Shown piece after piece: positions 25,629 to 37,380 of a DNA stretch of 64,000 nt. A program made the translations under genes and the position numbers. Within the stretch, counting starts at the first letter, position 1. Each line of letters opens with the position of its first letter. This stretch comes from Amaranthus tricolor. Lineage: Eukaryota; Streptophyta; Magnoliopsida; Caryophyllales; Amaranthaceae. The notes under the pieces are model-generated. The model did no database searches and was not told where the DNA came from. It saw only the letters and a list, made by a program, of their open reading frames with translations. Location: the NCBI RefSeq assembly GCF_026212465.1, contig NC_080049.1:24128230-24192229 (forward strand). Direction: 5' to 3'.

Positions 25629-28600
25629 ATGTCATCTTCTTCATCATGCCTTACATCATCAACTCCTTCATTCAGATTGAAAAAACAAGTGTTCTTACTT
25701 CATTCTAGAAAATTTTCCACTCCTTCAAGGTTGTGTCATCCAGGTAAGCTACTAATTACTTCATTTTTTTGCTGCTTAATTGAAAAATGTTGTAATTTTG
25801 TTTTCGTGTATCTCTCTTAATGTTTATAATTTAATCAAGGCAGCAATAACCAAATTAGTAGGAGAGGTATTGCTTTAAGAGGTATTGTAGCTGCTGGAAT
25901 TTCAGCTATGGAGCCAGCTTCTGTTGCTACTAAACCTGTTCAAGGTAATCCATTTCTTGTGCATTTCAATAAAAGTACTTATATAGGGCATGTTTTGCTG
26001 TTCGGCGAAGTAGCCATGTTCGGCTAGCAGTAGGCGTGTTTGTTTATGGTGAACACTGAACAATTAACTGTATACCCAATATATGCATTTTGTTATATCA
26101 GATATGGATATATGTTTGCTTCTTCCTCATTTGTTTACTAAGACTCATTTCTTTTCCTTGTGGAGGGCTGAGGTTCTTGATGACTTGATGCCTTGATGCA
26201 ATGCTATTTTAGATTTTTATGCTTTGTTGTATCACATTTTGCAGTTGTATTATACTCTCCGAGTCCCGAGTTTGCCCATATTGTGACGAGTGAGGGTAAA
26301 TGGTACAGGAGGCAAAACTCATTGGGGCAGAGGAGTACAACATAAGTTGCTTGTTACGGGGTTATTGAATTCCTAATCTACAATTAATACATGGTATTTT
26401 GTTGGTCAGAGTTATGAAGATCATGTATCGATATGTGACTGTATTCATTGTCTTTCCAGGGCTGGACAGATTGACATTCAAGCCAGAAGGATATAATTTT
26501 TGGACATGGAGAGATCACAGAATACATTATGTAGTGCAAGGAGAAGGGCCTCCAATTGTTCTTGTTCATGGCTTTGGTGCTTCTGCGTTTCATTGGAGGT
26601 GTCTTCCTTGTTTTATCTCATTGCTTATGCCATTATAACTTTTCTGAATAGATCCAAGCCAATGGATTCACTGCAGGTTTCACCAATCCTTCCATAATGA
26701 TTCTGTAACTTAAAACTGTAGTTGGGTGTGTACAGTATTCTGACCTTACTAACACCGTTGCATGTTCAAGTGTGAGATTTAGCTGTTGTATGAAAATATC
26801 TAGTTTTTTGGTTCTAGATAAGATTGTTCAGAATTTGACATTGGTATGAGAGGTAAGATAGAATATCAGAGCTAGTGTAATATAATTCACCAGTTAAATC
26901 GCTCTTTGCATTTGCAATTCACTCAATATGGGCCGAATAATATCACAAAACCAACTATAATTTGCTTTTTTCGATTTGAAATCGCAAGAATATTTGCATA
27001 TTAGTGAATCATGTGACAGGGATCACTACAACCCCGGTTGTGACATGATAGGCTTAACAAGGAAAATCATTTTGAATAAATTCTTGCTTCGGCTAAATAT
27101 GTATCAGCTGTTGGTGTGTGAGCTCCTGTACTTTCACGAGTGCAGGTACAACATACCGGAGTTGGCCAAAAAGTACAAGGTTTATGCAGTTGACTTGCTT
27201 GGGTTTGGTTGGAGTGAGAAGGCATTGATCGATTATGATGCCATTATCTGGAGGGATCAGGTGGTTGATTTTATCAACGAAATAGTCAAGGAACCTGCTG
27301 TTGTAGTAGGAAATAGGTAATAATTTTGGAAAAAAGCTATCTTATTCTAGATGTACATTTTAGAAAATGCATTTTTATGATACATGATACTCTGTAGCCT
27401 TGGAGGCTTTACGGCATTGGCAACTGCAGCAAGTCTACCTGATAAAGTTGTTGGAGTGGTTCTGCTAAACTCGGCTGGACAGTTTGGAGATCCAAATGCG
27501 AAACCGGATGAAACTCAAGTGGAAGCGAACATCTTGGAGAAGTTCATTATAAAACCTTTAAAAGATATTTTTCAACGGGTTTTTCTTGGTTTTTTATTCT
27601 GGCAGGCAAAGCAGCCAGCTCGCATAGAATCAGTTCTTAAAAGTGTAAGTTCCTATTCTTTAAAACGAAAAGCTACAGCCTACACACAAGATCTCACTTT
27701 AAAATTGAATGTAAAAAAGCATTCTTGAAAAAAAATTTGGTTCATTCTAGGACATGTGAGCGCTATTGTCTTCAAGTTATCTTTGCTAATCAAGTAGTCG
27801 ATGTTGACTCATCAACGTGCAGGTATACATAAATAGCTCCAATGTGGATGACTACCTTGTTGAATCCATAACTCAACCTGCAACGGACCCAAAAGCTAGC
27901 GAAGTTTATTACAGGTGTGTATGCCTTTTCAAATAAACGTTACTCCCTCGTTCCCTATGGGAATGCACCCAAATTAGTTTGGGACTTTGATTGAAATTTA
28001 GTGGAAAGTGAAATTGGTTTAAAGAATAAAACAAAAAACAAGTGGATGAAAGAAATTAGTGGTTAAGATGGAGAGATATAATAAGTTTGTGGATGAGATT
28101 TTAAAAAAGAAAGTGGGTCCATTGTCAAAAAGGGAAGGGGTGAAAATGAGTGGGACAAACTAAAAATAAAAAGAGGTGCAAATTGAGAGGGACAGAGGGA
28201 GTATAGAATACCTAAGTCAGACCTCCAGCATAGAACAACTTGTGACATTCTTGTAGTTGAACCTAGCGAAAAAGGACGGACATTTGTGCACATAACTCAT
28301 AAGTTAGTAACTCGAGAAACCATTAACTTGTAAAGACCCAACGCCCAACAGGCGATCTTTATGATATCGTTAGCTGTCAAGGGACATTCTGTTCTGAAGC
28401 TGGCTTTAAGTTCGGAACACATACATAATCTCCTTAAGAGTTCAGCTGTAATAGTTTATGATTTCCTTCTTCATTTCTTAACTTCAATATTGATTTTTAA
28501 ATCAAGCATTGAATGTGAGCTTGTGAAAATAAACTTGCTTTTGTTGTTGCTTTGATGATAGATTAATGTCACGCTTCATGTCAAACCAAAGGAAGTACAC

Positions 28601-28850
28601 ACTTGACAGCCTCTTAAGCCAACTGTCTTGCCCATTGTTACTGCTCTGGGGTGACCTAGACCCTTGGGTAGGTCCTACCAAAGCAATTAAGATCAAGGAA
28701 TTCTATCCCAATACAACAGTTGTGAATCTGCAAGCTGGACATTGCCCCCATGACGAAGTCCCTGAACTCGTCAACTCAGCTTTATTGGAGTGGTTGTCGA
28801 GTTTAAACCTGGAGAAACCATCTTTGTCGACCACTGTAAATATGTCATGA
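25629..28850 (+). CDS. plastid-type alpha/beta hydrolase (pheophytinase-like family)
   Basis: Seven exons: 25629-25743, 25840-25944, 26460-26598, 27146-27316, 27398-27644, 27823-27914 and 28562-28850 (1158 bp, 385 aa). All introns are GT-AG and every phase closes. The Ser/Arg-rich, acid-poor N-terminus of about 45 residues looks like a chloroplast transit peptide. The alpha/beta-hydrolase fold shows oxyanion motif HGFGAS (110-115), nucleophile elbow GNSLGG with S177 (its AGC codon is split by intron 4), acid D323 or D321 in GDLDPW, and H350 in AGHCPHDE. It closely resembles the Arabidopsis At4g36530-type plastid hydrolase, related to pheophytinase; the substrate is not established by sequence. 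Intron 6 carries a Stowaway-like MITE. All catalytic residues are present and I expect it to be functional. Confidence 0.93.
27943..28201. mobile_element. Stowaway-like MITE in intron 6 of the hydrolase gene
   Basis: The ends CTCCCTCGTTCCC and GGGACAGAGGGAG are inverted, with TA dinucleotides at 27941-27942 and 28202-28203 as the target duplication. The length is 259 bp and there is no coding content. It lies wholly within the intron, clear of the splice sites. Confidence 0.88.
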
Positions 28851-28859
28851 AGCTTTCTT

Positions 28860-29336
28860 TGGAAATCAAATTTGTACATTTCTTATGATTCGTAGTTATA
28901 CTGTAAAGTTTGATTGTCATTTTAGGTAGAAGTACACAAAGATGAAGCTGCAATTGAGAAAAGATTGCTCTTAAACTGCTTGGGTACTATACAATTGATT
29001 ATCTCAGATATTTTCATGAGACTTCTTGCAATATACATACAAGTTTACTACTATTTTTAATATTATCAACATTTATTATCTTTTATTTACCAACCTGATA
29101 ATGTGTTCATTTCATTTGAATTTAACGTACTAGGGCTTATTTTACTAATCTAACCCTATTGCTCTTTATTAGCTAGATCTAAATTATTTAGAATCTATGT
29201 GAACTTAATGGCCTTAATAATCCTTGTTTGAATCTATTGTATTGTAGTAGTCCATATATAATTAGGCTTGTTATAGGCTAGACCAGCTCACCAGATCATC
29301 ATAAATAGAGTTGTGCAACGGGTTAGGGGCATATTA
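28860..29336. other. 3' flank of the hydrolase gene, no gene seen
   Basis: AT-rich, with the probable 3' UTR and polyadenylation region just after 28850. No other feature is supported. Confidence 0.5.
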
Positions 29337-30673
29337 GGTCCCAAATCATCATCATCGTCCTACCCAATATATCCCGCGCATAGAGGACTAAGGCTTGGGT
29401 CTGGAGAGGCGGCAACTCATATCCATAAAGGAGAGCGCGGCCAAAGGAGTCCCCCGGCTCGAGGAAGATAAAGAGACGTGATTACACGTGCAAGATAACT
29501 TAAAGGCCTAAAAAAGGGGAGCTACTATAGAGGAAAACACAGAACTAAAAGAAAGTAAACGATAAGAGCATTGGGTTATGGGCACTAAAAGGAAAACTAA
29601 GCGGACATCAAAAGTTTGGGACATGGATATATCGTCTCCAACTGCTCCTATCCCTAGTCAGATCTGCAAAGAGGTTTAACTCATGCAAGTCAACTCTTAT
29701 TTGCTCATCCCAAGTTCTCCTGGGTCTTCCTCTACTCCTCTTACCTCTACTATAATGCTTTCTACACTCCACACAGGGACGTCGAAAGTCTTTCTCTGCA
29801 CATGACCAAACCACCTCAATCTATGCTCTCGCACTTTTCCAGATATAGGGGCTACCTCTAGTCTGCCTTTAAACTCTTAGTTCCTAATTCGATCCATCAA
29901 AGTGCGCCCACACATCCACCGCAGCATACGCATTTCTATAACTTTCATCTTATGTTCGAAAATTTTCTTTATAGGCCAACATTCGGTCCCATATAGCAGA
30001 GCAGGTCTGATTGTCGCACGGTAGAATTTTCCTTTTAACTTGGTTGGGAATTTCCTATCACATAACACTCCGGTGGCTGCTCGCCACTTGAGCCAACCCG
30101 CCTGTATACGATGATTCGCATCCCCGTCAATCTCCCTATCCCTTTGGATGATCGATCCCAAATACTTGTACTTGGTTGTACTCTTAACAACAGTTCCATC
30201 TATGGACAACTCTGATTCACCTACCGGTGATGTCCCACTAAAGTCGCAACGCAGATACTCGGTCTTCGTACGGCTAATGCGCAAACCTTTATCTTCTAAA
30301 GCTTCCCTCCACTCATCCAATTTTGTCACTAACCTCCCTTCTGGTTTCTGCTACCAGCACTATGTCGTCCGCGAATATCATGCACCAATGTGCCGTCTCC
30401 CAAATAGATTTAGAAATCTCTTCCATTATGACAGTAAAAATGAAAGGGCTTAGAGCCGATCCCTTATGTAGCCCTACTTTAACCGGAAAAGGCTTTGTTT
30501 TCCCCACCGGTGTTTGAATGCTAGTCGAAACTCTGTCATACATATCCCGTATGGCCTCAATGTACACTGAAGAAATACCTCTAGCCTTGAGGCTTTCCTA
30601 GATGACTCGTCGTGGTACGCTATCATACGCTTTTTCCAAGTCAATGAACACCATATGCAGATCTTTCCCTTAA
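29337..30673 (-). mobile_element. 5'-truncated RTE-type LINE
   Basis: Read on the minus strand, the element enters in the RT domain (MVFIDLEKAYDS-like, about 30660). It then carries the FADDIVLV catalytic box (about 30370), the KTEYLRCDF and KYKYLGSIIQ segments, MRMLRWMCG, and the C-terminal RRTWDEQIRVDLHELNL typical of plant RTE LINEs. It ends in a short ATG/GATGATGAT simple repeat (29340-29352). Frameshifts near 30320 and 29880-29815 break it, and the endonuclease domain is missing. It is closely related to the LINE at about 58200-60390. No target duplication was recognised. Confidence 0.88.
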
Positions 30674-31832
30674 ATATGCGCATTTAAAACGGATTGTGCC
30701 TAAAATGGTTTGGACTTTAAAAATGCTCTTTATTTACATAAATGAAACAGGTTAACGCTGAACGAAACTCTTAAAATTAAAAGGCATTTTACTCAATCTC
30801 ACGTGCTTATTTTAATGGAAATCTAAAAAAACAAAATTATAAACGGACAGGAAAATGGAGCATTTCGAGAAGGCCTGGCTCATTTGAGACCATTTTATTT
30901 TAATTTGAGTCCAACTCAATCCTTATCTAGTCCATTGCACAGATCTACTCATAAAGCACTTCTCTATCAACTAAAGTCAACACTCTCAACTACAAAAAGA
31001 CAAAAGGTCCATCAATCTAAAGCAAAATAAAACTCCCATAAAAAAACTCATCTTTTCACCTCATCAATAAACTCCCATTGCAAGTCGACCAACACAACTC
31101 GAACTCCACTCTAACTCATTCGGATCTTCTGATAATATATACACGTCATACAACTCTCCACGAAAACTGTATCAGTAAATCCTTGAATCCTCAATTCTCA
31201 ACTCAATGTTTTTACTAGAAACAGTTTGACATCTTATTTTGGGATCGCTTGGTATAACCTCTTAATTTGAACTAAAAGTCATATCACCTAAAAAAGCTTG
31301 GAACCAAACCCAAATGACTTATCTGATACAATCGGAAAGATAATATGACAGACTCGACAAGATCAGTAAATCCCAAAGTATATTCAACAAGCCTTGGTAC
31401 AAACACAACCCAAGGGAAACACAAACTTAATCTCAAACACAAATTTAAGCTACTTGGTACAGCTACCCTCAAGCCTACATAGTTCACCTATATGGCCCTA
31501 TAATCAACTCTAAGATTTATAAGCAAGCATACAACATCATTCTCACAGTGTCATTAAGTGTTTTCAATGTCACACGATTCGTGATACGGTTTGATTCTAT
31601 GTACGCATTTGAATTCGCGATTTGCTAGTCTCATATTACTTGTTTGTTCGCTTAAGTTGTTTGGTTTAAATTTTAGGTATTATTTAATAATCGTAAAAAA
31701 TATAAGTAGTCATGACATTAATTTAATTTAATTGTATTGTTTTATGAATAAAATAAAGTGATAGTAAAAAAATAAGGTGACATTTAATAATAGAGAAAGA
31801 AAAGTTAAAATGGGCATAGCCCACTAATCAAA
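30674..31832. other. intergenic, no feature supported
   Basis: AT-rich DNA with no coding frame, inverted repeat or TE domain that I can support. Confidence 0.4.
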
Positions 31833-31834
31833 TA

Positions 31835-32095
31835 CTACCTCCTATTCATCTAAAATGTTTCATTTACTATTGGATTACTATTTATCTATCACTCTTAAAT
31901 TGCATTTTATTATTAATCTATAAGTTAAAACATAGTCATGTGGAATCTTATTTGATTCGTTTTGATGTAAAGATTATTGTTAATATCAACTTTTTATAAT
32001 TTTTAATTATACATAACTCGATATATTAAGAATCGAATAAGTACATTGAATAGAGTGCATAAAGTAAATGGGACATTTAGATGAATAGGAGGTAG
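31835..32095. mobile_element. Stowaway-like MITE
   Basis: Inverted ends CTACCTCCTATTCATCTAAA and TTTAGATGAATAGGAGGTAG are flanked by TA (31833-31834 and 32096-32097). The interior matches, in inverted order, the fragment at about 63375-63585 and in part the fragment at 3405-3480. Confidence 0.88.
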
Positions 32096-32849
32096 TAACA
32101 TTGAAGGAAAGGAAAGGGAAAAAATAATATAAAGAAAAAGTATAAAAAAGAGTAGTCAAATAACTTTTAAATAGGCTTAACCCACTTATCAAATAAAGGA
32201 AGGCTTTTAAAAAAGATTACTCCATAGTTGTTGGCCTCTTAAGGTTTTGATGATGACTTTACTTTTAAATAAACAAACATATTTTTAGAGATTGTTTTGT
32301 AGGTATATATCCGATTTAATGTGAATCGTTGATGAAGCCTATGACTTGATTCGTGGAAGAAGTACATGTCTCAAATATCCAAGAAGTTGGGCAATTGCTC
32401 TGGAAAACAGTCTGCTGTTCCTAGAGTTAAAGTTCTGACGAATGTTGTAGATGGAGACAGTACGCTGTTCCTCATGATGCAGGTCTGAAGAATAGCATCG
32501 ACTGAAAAATTGCGAATTAATTATTTTCTGTTTTTAAGTTGATGTAATGGTTTAGAATTAATTTAATTGCTTAAATTAATTAGTAAGTTAATTGGCAAAT
32601 CTATTTTTAGGTTTTCTAAAAATAGCCCAAGACTTTTTCTTAATTAGATTTAGATCTCCTATTTTTTAGGATCTTATGTTTTAAACTCCTATGCTATTTT
32701 TAGCATTAAGGAAACTGATTTTTCCTTGAGCAAATAACAGCCGGACACTTTCTTAATTCCACCACCTTTTGTTTTGAGAACGTGGGGGTAGTGGAGGTAT
32801 GTGTGAGATAGTGGACGTTATGCTTATGGTAACTGCTGGCTGTTCCCTC

Positions 32850-32857
32850 TATAAATA
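32850..32857 (+). promoter_or_regulatory. LTR TATA box
   Basis: TATAAATA in the middle of the LTR, the likely start of retroelement transcription (U3/R border downstream). A CTGTTCC heptamer lies 4 bp upstream. The same box recurs at 40414 and 47978. Confidence 0.75.
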
Positions 32858-33009
32858 GAAGGGACTTTGCTCGAATCAAAAATCAATCCTTTTAGGATTC
32901 AAGAGTGTCCATTAAAGGGAGATCATCTTAAGAAAAATATTTTCAGTTTTCCAATGCCAATTAATTTATTATATTTTTCTTAAGTAATTATTTTAATTCT
33001 TATCCTCTT

Positions 33010-33160
33010 GAGAAATGGCCTTGTAAAGGGTATTTGATGTGATTTATTGTAATTAGACTTATGGGAAGTCTAAGGGAATAGAGAAGAGAAATGGCCTTGT
33101 AAAGGGTAATTGAGTGTTTTGTTGTAATTAGACTTATGGGAAGTCTAAGGGAATAGAGAA
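33010..33160 (+). repeat. 76-bp tandem duplication within the LTR
   Basis: Two units start GAGAAATGGCCTTGTAAAGG at 33010 and 33086. They share the end GAAGTCTAAGGGAATAGAGAA but differ in the middle. It is present in all three LTRs (also at 40574 and 48138). Confidence 0.9.
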
Positions 33161-33559
33161 TAGAATCGAGAAAAGAGAAAGAGAAGGAGAGAAGAGAAGA
33201 GAAGAGAAGAGAAGAGAAGTAGGCCTAAGTAGAGAAGCTTTGAGTAAAGCGTTTAGAGAATTGAGAAGCTTCAAGTGAAGCAAAACATTGTTTTGTGTAA
33301 TTGTAACTAATTGCCTTAACATAGTGAGAATTTTGAAATCCCGGGGGGTCGTGGTTTTTCCTTCTTATTAGGCCAAGAAGGTTTCCACGTAAAAATCCTT
33401 GTCTCCTTTATTATTTTTCTTTTCGTTTTTAAGTTTAAGTTTTTGTCCTTTACTTAATATAATTCCGCAAAAAATTAGAGGCAAAAATCTTAAACCTACT
33501 ACACAACAATTCACCCCCCCCTCTTGTTGCATTCGATCATCCATTAGTATTTCTACAAT

Positions 33560-33572
33560 TGGTATCAGAGCC
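33560..33572 (+). promoter_or_regulatory. primer binding site (initiator Met tRNA)
   Basis: TGGTATCAGAGCC starts two bases after the LTR end, matching the 3' end of plant initiator-Met tRNA. It primes minus-strand DNA synthesis. Confidence 0.93.
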
Positions 33573-33626
33573 CTGTTCCTCATTTAATCAGGAAACCCTG
33601 AGAGCAGTATCCTGTTCCCTGGAAAG

Positions 33627-36600
33627 ATGTTGAAGATGAACGAGCGCATGGAAGAGGTTCAAGTGAGGGGGAACAACTCATGGTATCTCGACAGTGGGTG
33701 TTCCAAGCATATGACGGGTGATAAATCTAAATTTCTCTCACTTGAAGCCTATGATGGGGGAACAGTAACCTTCGGTGACAACATGAAGGGTGAGATAATC
33801 GCCAAAGGAAAGGTTGGAAGGTCTAGTTCCCATGCCATTGATAATGTATTTTTAGTCGAGAATTTAAAACACAATTTGTTAAGTATTTCTCAATTTTGCG
33901 ACAAAGGTAACTCTGTTAAGTTTACTTCTGAAAAATGCATAATTTCTAGGAACAGTACAGGAGACCCTGTGCTGGAGGGAATCAGAAAAGGGAACACCTA
34001 TGTGGTGGACCTGGACACTGTTCCCAGAAACAGTCTAACGTGTTTAAGTGTTATTGAAGAAGACCCACTTCTTTGGCACAAGCGTCTAAGTCATGCTAGT
34101 TATTCATTGATTAACACTTTAAGATCAAAAGACCTAGTAAGAGGATTACCTGCAATAAAATTTCTTAAAAATGAAGTTTGTGATCCTTGTGCTAAAGGGA
34201 AACAAGTGCGGTCATCCTTTAAATCAAAGAACGTTGTGACTACCACTAGACCATTAGAATTAATTCATATGGATTTATGTGGACCAATGAGAACACAAAG
34301 CCGTAGTGGCAAAAAGTATGTGTTTGTTGTTGTTGATGATTATAGTAGATTCACGTGGACCTTATTTTTGGCAAGCAAAGATGAAGCTTTTGATGAGTTT
34401 GTTTCCTTTGCTAATAAAACACAAAAATCTACCAATAATCAAATTGTTCACATTAGGTCTGATCATGGAAAAGAATTTGAAAATTCAAACTTCATGAATT
34501 ATTGCAATGAACATGGCATAAATCACAATTTTTCCGCACCTAGAACACCACAACAAAATGGTGTGGTAGAAAGGAAAAATAGGACCTTAGAAGAAATGGC
34601 AAGGACCATGTTGATTGCTAGTGGTCTACCTAGGAATTTTTGGGCAGAAGCCGTTAATACTGCATGCTATATATTGAATCGTGTTCTTATAAGACCAATC
34701 ACTTCAAAGACACCTTATGAATTGCTCAAAGGTGTTAAACCAAATATCTCCTATTTTCGTGTGTTTGGATGCAAATGTTTTGTACATGTGAATGGAAAAC
34801 GAAATATAGGAAAATTTGATGAAAGAAGTGATGAGGCAGTGTTTCTCGGTTATTCATCACAAAGTAAAGCTTACAGAATTTACAATAAGAGAACAATGTG
34901 TGTAGAAGAGTCTGTTCACATAATCTTTGATGAAACTAACTTTTCAACAAGTGAACAGGAAACAAGTAACATTAAAATAGGTCTTGCAAACTTGGAAGAT
35001 GATGATGAAGATGGAATTAAAGTGCAAGATCATGAAACAGCAGATGAACAGATGATACAAGAAGAGGCAGAAGAAACTGACCCAATCCAGGAACTGCCAG
35101 TACAACAGGATCAGCAGACTGTTCCCAATCCAGCTATTCCCACAAATGAGCAAAATGATCCAGTAGCTGAACAGAATGTCAATCAAGTTGCTGAACAAGA
35201 ACATGCTACTGTTCCTTCAAGAGAATTTGTGCCTAAACCTTGGAAGTATCAAAGATATCATCCTCTTGATTCAATTGTAAGTGATATAAATAAGGGAACA
35301 CAAACTAGATCTCAATTGAGAAACTTTTGTGCACACTTTGCGTTCCTATCATCACTTGAACCTAAAAATCACGAGGAAGCTTTAAAGGATTCCGATTGGA
35401 TAGTTGCCATGCAAGATGAATTAAATGAGTTTGAAAGAAATAAAGTGTGGCACTTGGAACCCAAACCGAAAAACAAGAAAGTTATTGGTTTGAAATGGGT
35501 ATTTCGGAACAAGCTTGATGAGCATGGAATAATTGTTAGAAATAAAGCTAGACTCGTGGTTAAAGGTTATAATCAACAAGAAGGTATTGATTATACCGAG
35601 ACATTTGCTCCGGTAGCAAGGTTAGAGGCCATTAGAATCTTAATTTCTTTTGCTGCATTTATGAATTTTAAATTATATCAAATGGATGTGAAATGTGCTT
35701 TTTTGAATGGTTATCTTGATGAAGAAGTTTTTGTGGAACAACCCCCAGGTTTTGAAAATACCTCTTGTCCTAATCATGTCTACAAGCTTGACAAAGCCCT
35801 ATATGGCTTGAAGCAAGCTCCTAGACAATGGTACGAAAGACTTTCAAAGTTTTTGATTCAAAATAACTTTGTAAGAGGAAAAATCGACAAAACCTTGTTC
35901 TTTAAGAATAAAGGTTCTAATATTTTGGTTGTTCAAATTTATGTTGATGACATTATTTTTGGTGCTACTAATGATTCATTATGTAAAGAATTTGCTAACC
36001 TTATGGGTACAGAATTTGAAATGAGCATGATGGGAGAATTAAATTTCTTTCTTGGTTTGCAAATTAAACAAACTGAAAATGGTATTTTTATTCATCAACA
36101 AAAATACATTAAAGAACTTCTTAAGAAATATGGACTAAATAATGCAAAAACCAATCATACACCTATGGCTACCAATGTTAGACTAGATGAAGACCGAAAT
36201 GGAACTAACATAGATCAAACAATGTATAGAGGCATGATAGGTTCTTTATTGTATCTAACTGCAAGTAGACCTGATATTTCTTTTAGTGTTGGTTTATGTG
36301 CTAGATTTCAATCAAGTCCTAAAGAATCACATCTCACGGCAGTAAAGAGAATTTTGAGATATTTGAAGGGAACAGACGACTTGTCCCTATTTTATCCTAA
36401 AAGTGATGTTTATGATTTAAAAGGTTTTAGTGATGCAGATTATGCAGGTGATCTTGTTAATAGAAAAAGTACATCAGGTATGGTACAATATCTTGGCTCA
36501 TGTTTAGTTTCATGGAGTTCCAAGAAACAAAACACAGTTGCATTATCCACTGCAGAAGCTGAATACGTAGCAGCAGCAGCCTGCTGTTCCCAAATGCTTT

Positions 36601-36884
36601 GGATAAAACAGCAACTTAGAGATTTTGGTATTAAAGTAGAATGCATTCCTATTTATTGTGATAATACTAGTGCCATATGTATATCTAAAGATCCAGTGCA
36701 TCATTCACGTGCTAAACATATACATATTAGACATCATTTTCTTAAGGATAATGTGGAACACAAAAACATTGTATTAAAGCATGTTAACACTAATGAACAA
36801 GTTGCAGATATTCTGACCAAACCACTTCCTAGGGAACAATATGAAAAGATGAGACTGGAACTTGGTATGATCAAGCTCCACTAA
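33627..36884 (+). CDS. pol: Sirevirus pol polyprotein (PR-INT-RT-RNaseH), unit 1, gag-less
   Basis: One open frame of 1085 codons starts only 55 bp after the PBS. Protease active-site DSGCS is at residues 22-26. The GAG-pre-integrase/HHCC zinc region (WHKRLSH near 150, CDPCAKGKQ) follows. The integrase DDE core has [15 protein letters not shown] near 276 and the E in [11 protein letters not shown] shows [10 protein letters not shown] and the YVDD box near 772. RNase H shows SDADYAGD near 936, [10 protein letters not shown] and the HIHIRHHF end. All catalytic residues that can be checked are present. Gag and its zinc knuckle, normally in front of PR, are completely missing, so particle assembly would need Gag from another element. 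The start Met is the first in frame; a true start is uncertain because this frame is normally joined to gag. Confidence 0.95.
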   Translation: MLKMNERMEEVQVRGNNSWYLDSGCSKHMTGDKSKFLSLEAYDGGTVTFGDNMKGEIIAKGKVGRSSSHAIDNVFLVENLKHNLLSISQFCDKGNSVKFTSEKCIISRNSTGDPVLEGIRKGNTYVVDLDTVPRNSLTCLSVIEEDPLLWHKRLSHASYSLINTLRSKDLVRGLPAIKFLKNEVCDPCAKGKQVRSSFKSKNVVTTTRPLELIHMDLCGPMRTQSRSGKKYVFVVVDDYSRFTWTLFLASKDEAFDEFVSFANKTQKSTNNQIVHIRSDHGKEFENSNFMNYCNEHGINHNFSAPRTPQQNGVVERKNRTLEEMARTMLIASGLPRNFWAEAVNTACYILNRVLIRPITSKTPYELLKGVKPNISYFRVFGCKCFVHVNGKRNIGKFDERSDEAVFLGYSSQSKAYRIYNKRTMCVEESVHIIFDETNFSTSEQETSNIKIGLANLEDDDEDGIKVQDHETADEQMIQEEAEETDPIQELPVQQDQQTVPNPAIPTNEQNDPVAEQNVNQVAEQEHATVPSREFVPKPWKYQRYHPLDSIVSDINKGTQTRSQLRNFCAHFAFLSSLEPKNHEEALKDSDWIVAMQDELNEFERNKVWHLEPKPKNKKVIGLKWVFRNKLDEHGIIVRNKARLVVKGYNQQEGIDYTETFAPVARLEAIRILISFAAFMNFKLYQMDVKCAFLNGYLDEEVFVEQPPGFENTSCPNHVYKLDKALYGLKQAPRQWYERLSKFLIQNNFVRGKIDKTLFFKNKGSNILVVQIYVDDIIFGATNDSLCKEFANLMGTEFEMSMMGELNFFLGLQIKQTENGIFIHQQKYIKELLKKYGLNNAKTNHTPMATNVRLDEDRNGTNIDQTMYRGMIGSLLYLTASRPDISFSVGLCARFQSSPKESHLTAVKRILRYLKGTDDLSLFYPKSDVYDLKGFSDADYAGDLVNRKSTSGMVQYLGSCLVSWSSKKQNTVALSTAEAEYVAAAACCSQMLWIKQQLRDFGIKVECIPIYCDNTSAICISKDPVHHSRAKHIHIRHHFLKDNVEHKNIVLKHVNTNEQVADILTKPLPREQYEKMRLELGMIKLH

Positions 36885-37380
36885 AGTTAGTTGCATATAT
36901 TTCCCATTGAAGCATCATGAGAATGAAGAGGTCAGGAATCAATCTCAAAATCTTGATTGAAAATCAATTATTGCATGGATCAGGTAAACACATAATAAAG
37001 TTTGTACTATGAATGTTCTTACGTTTGCATGTTGTTAATTCGAACAGACCAAAGTAATATGTTCATTATTTTCTTCATAATAATTCATAAAATCATAATT
37101 AATTTCCTTATTTCCTATTTTATATTTTATCCATATTCAATATTTTTATACGGCCAAACCGTTTGACAACTTTTGGGAAAACGGTTTTTTCATCACTCAA
37201 GTAATGCAAAGCAATAAAGAGATGGGACTTGGAGGAGTAACCGTCACTTCAATCATTTAAAAACCCCTGCCTCACGTCACCTTCTCAAACCTTCTCTCAA
37301 AAACCGTCCTTCTTCTTCTCACTTCAATCTCTCACTCAAGAACCGTCCTTCTTCCTCACAAAAACCTACAAAATTCAAAA
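36885..37380 (+). other. pol/ORF2 spacer with leader-like sequence
   Basis: A 496-bp gap precedes the second frame. Its last 120 bases are C/T-rich and hold a repeated AACCGTCCTTCTTC word, like a plant mRNA leader, with a weak TATA-like ATTTAAAAA at about 37254. It could serve as an internal leader or as splice-acceptor context for the second frame; this is inference. Confidence 0.4.

Larger units (their letters stand above)
32229..33557 (+). repeat. LTR 1 of Sirevirus array
   Basis: It begins TGTTGGCCTCTTAAGG and ends TTCTACA. It carries a TATA box at 32850, a 76-bp tandem duplication at 33010-33160, an AGAGA-rich purine tract at about 33173-33220, and three CTGTTCC heptamers. Confidence 0.96.

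Noticed and set aside
34944..35204. Minus-strand frame within pol
   Set aside because: It is a shadow of the pol coding sequence, repeated at 42508-42768, with a hydrophobic composition caused by antisense of acidic codons.
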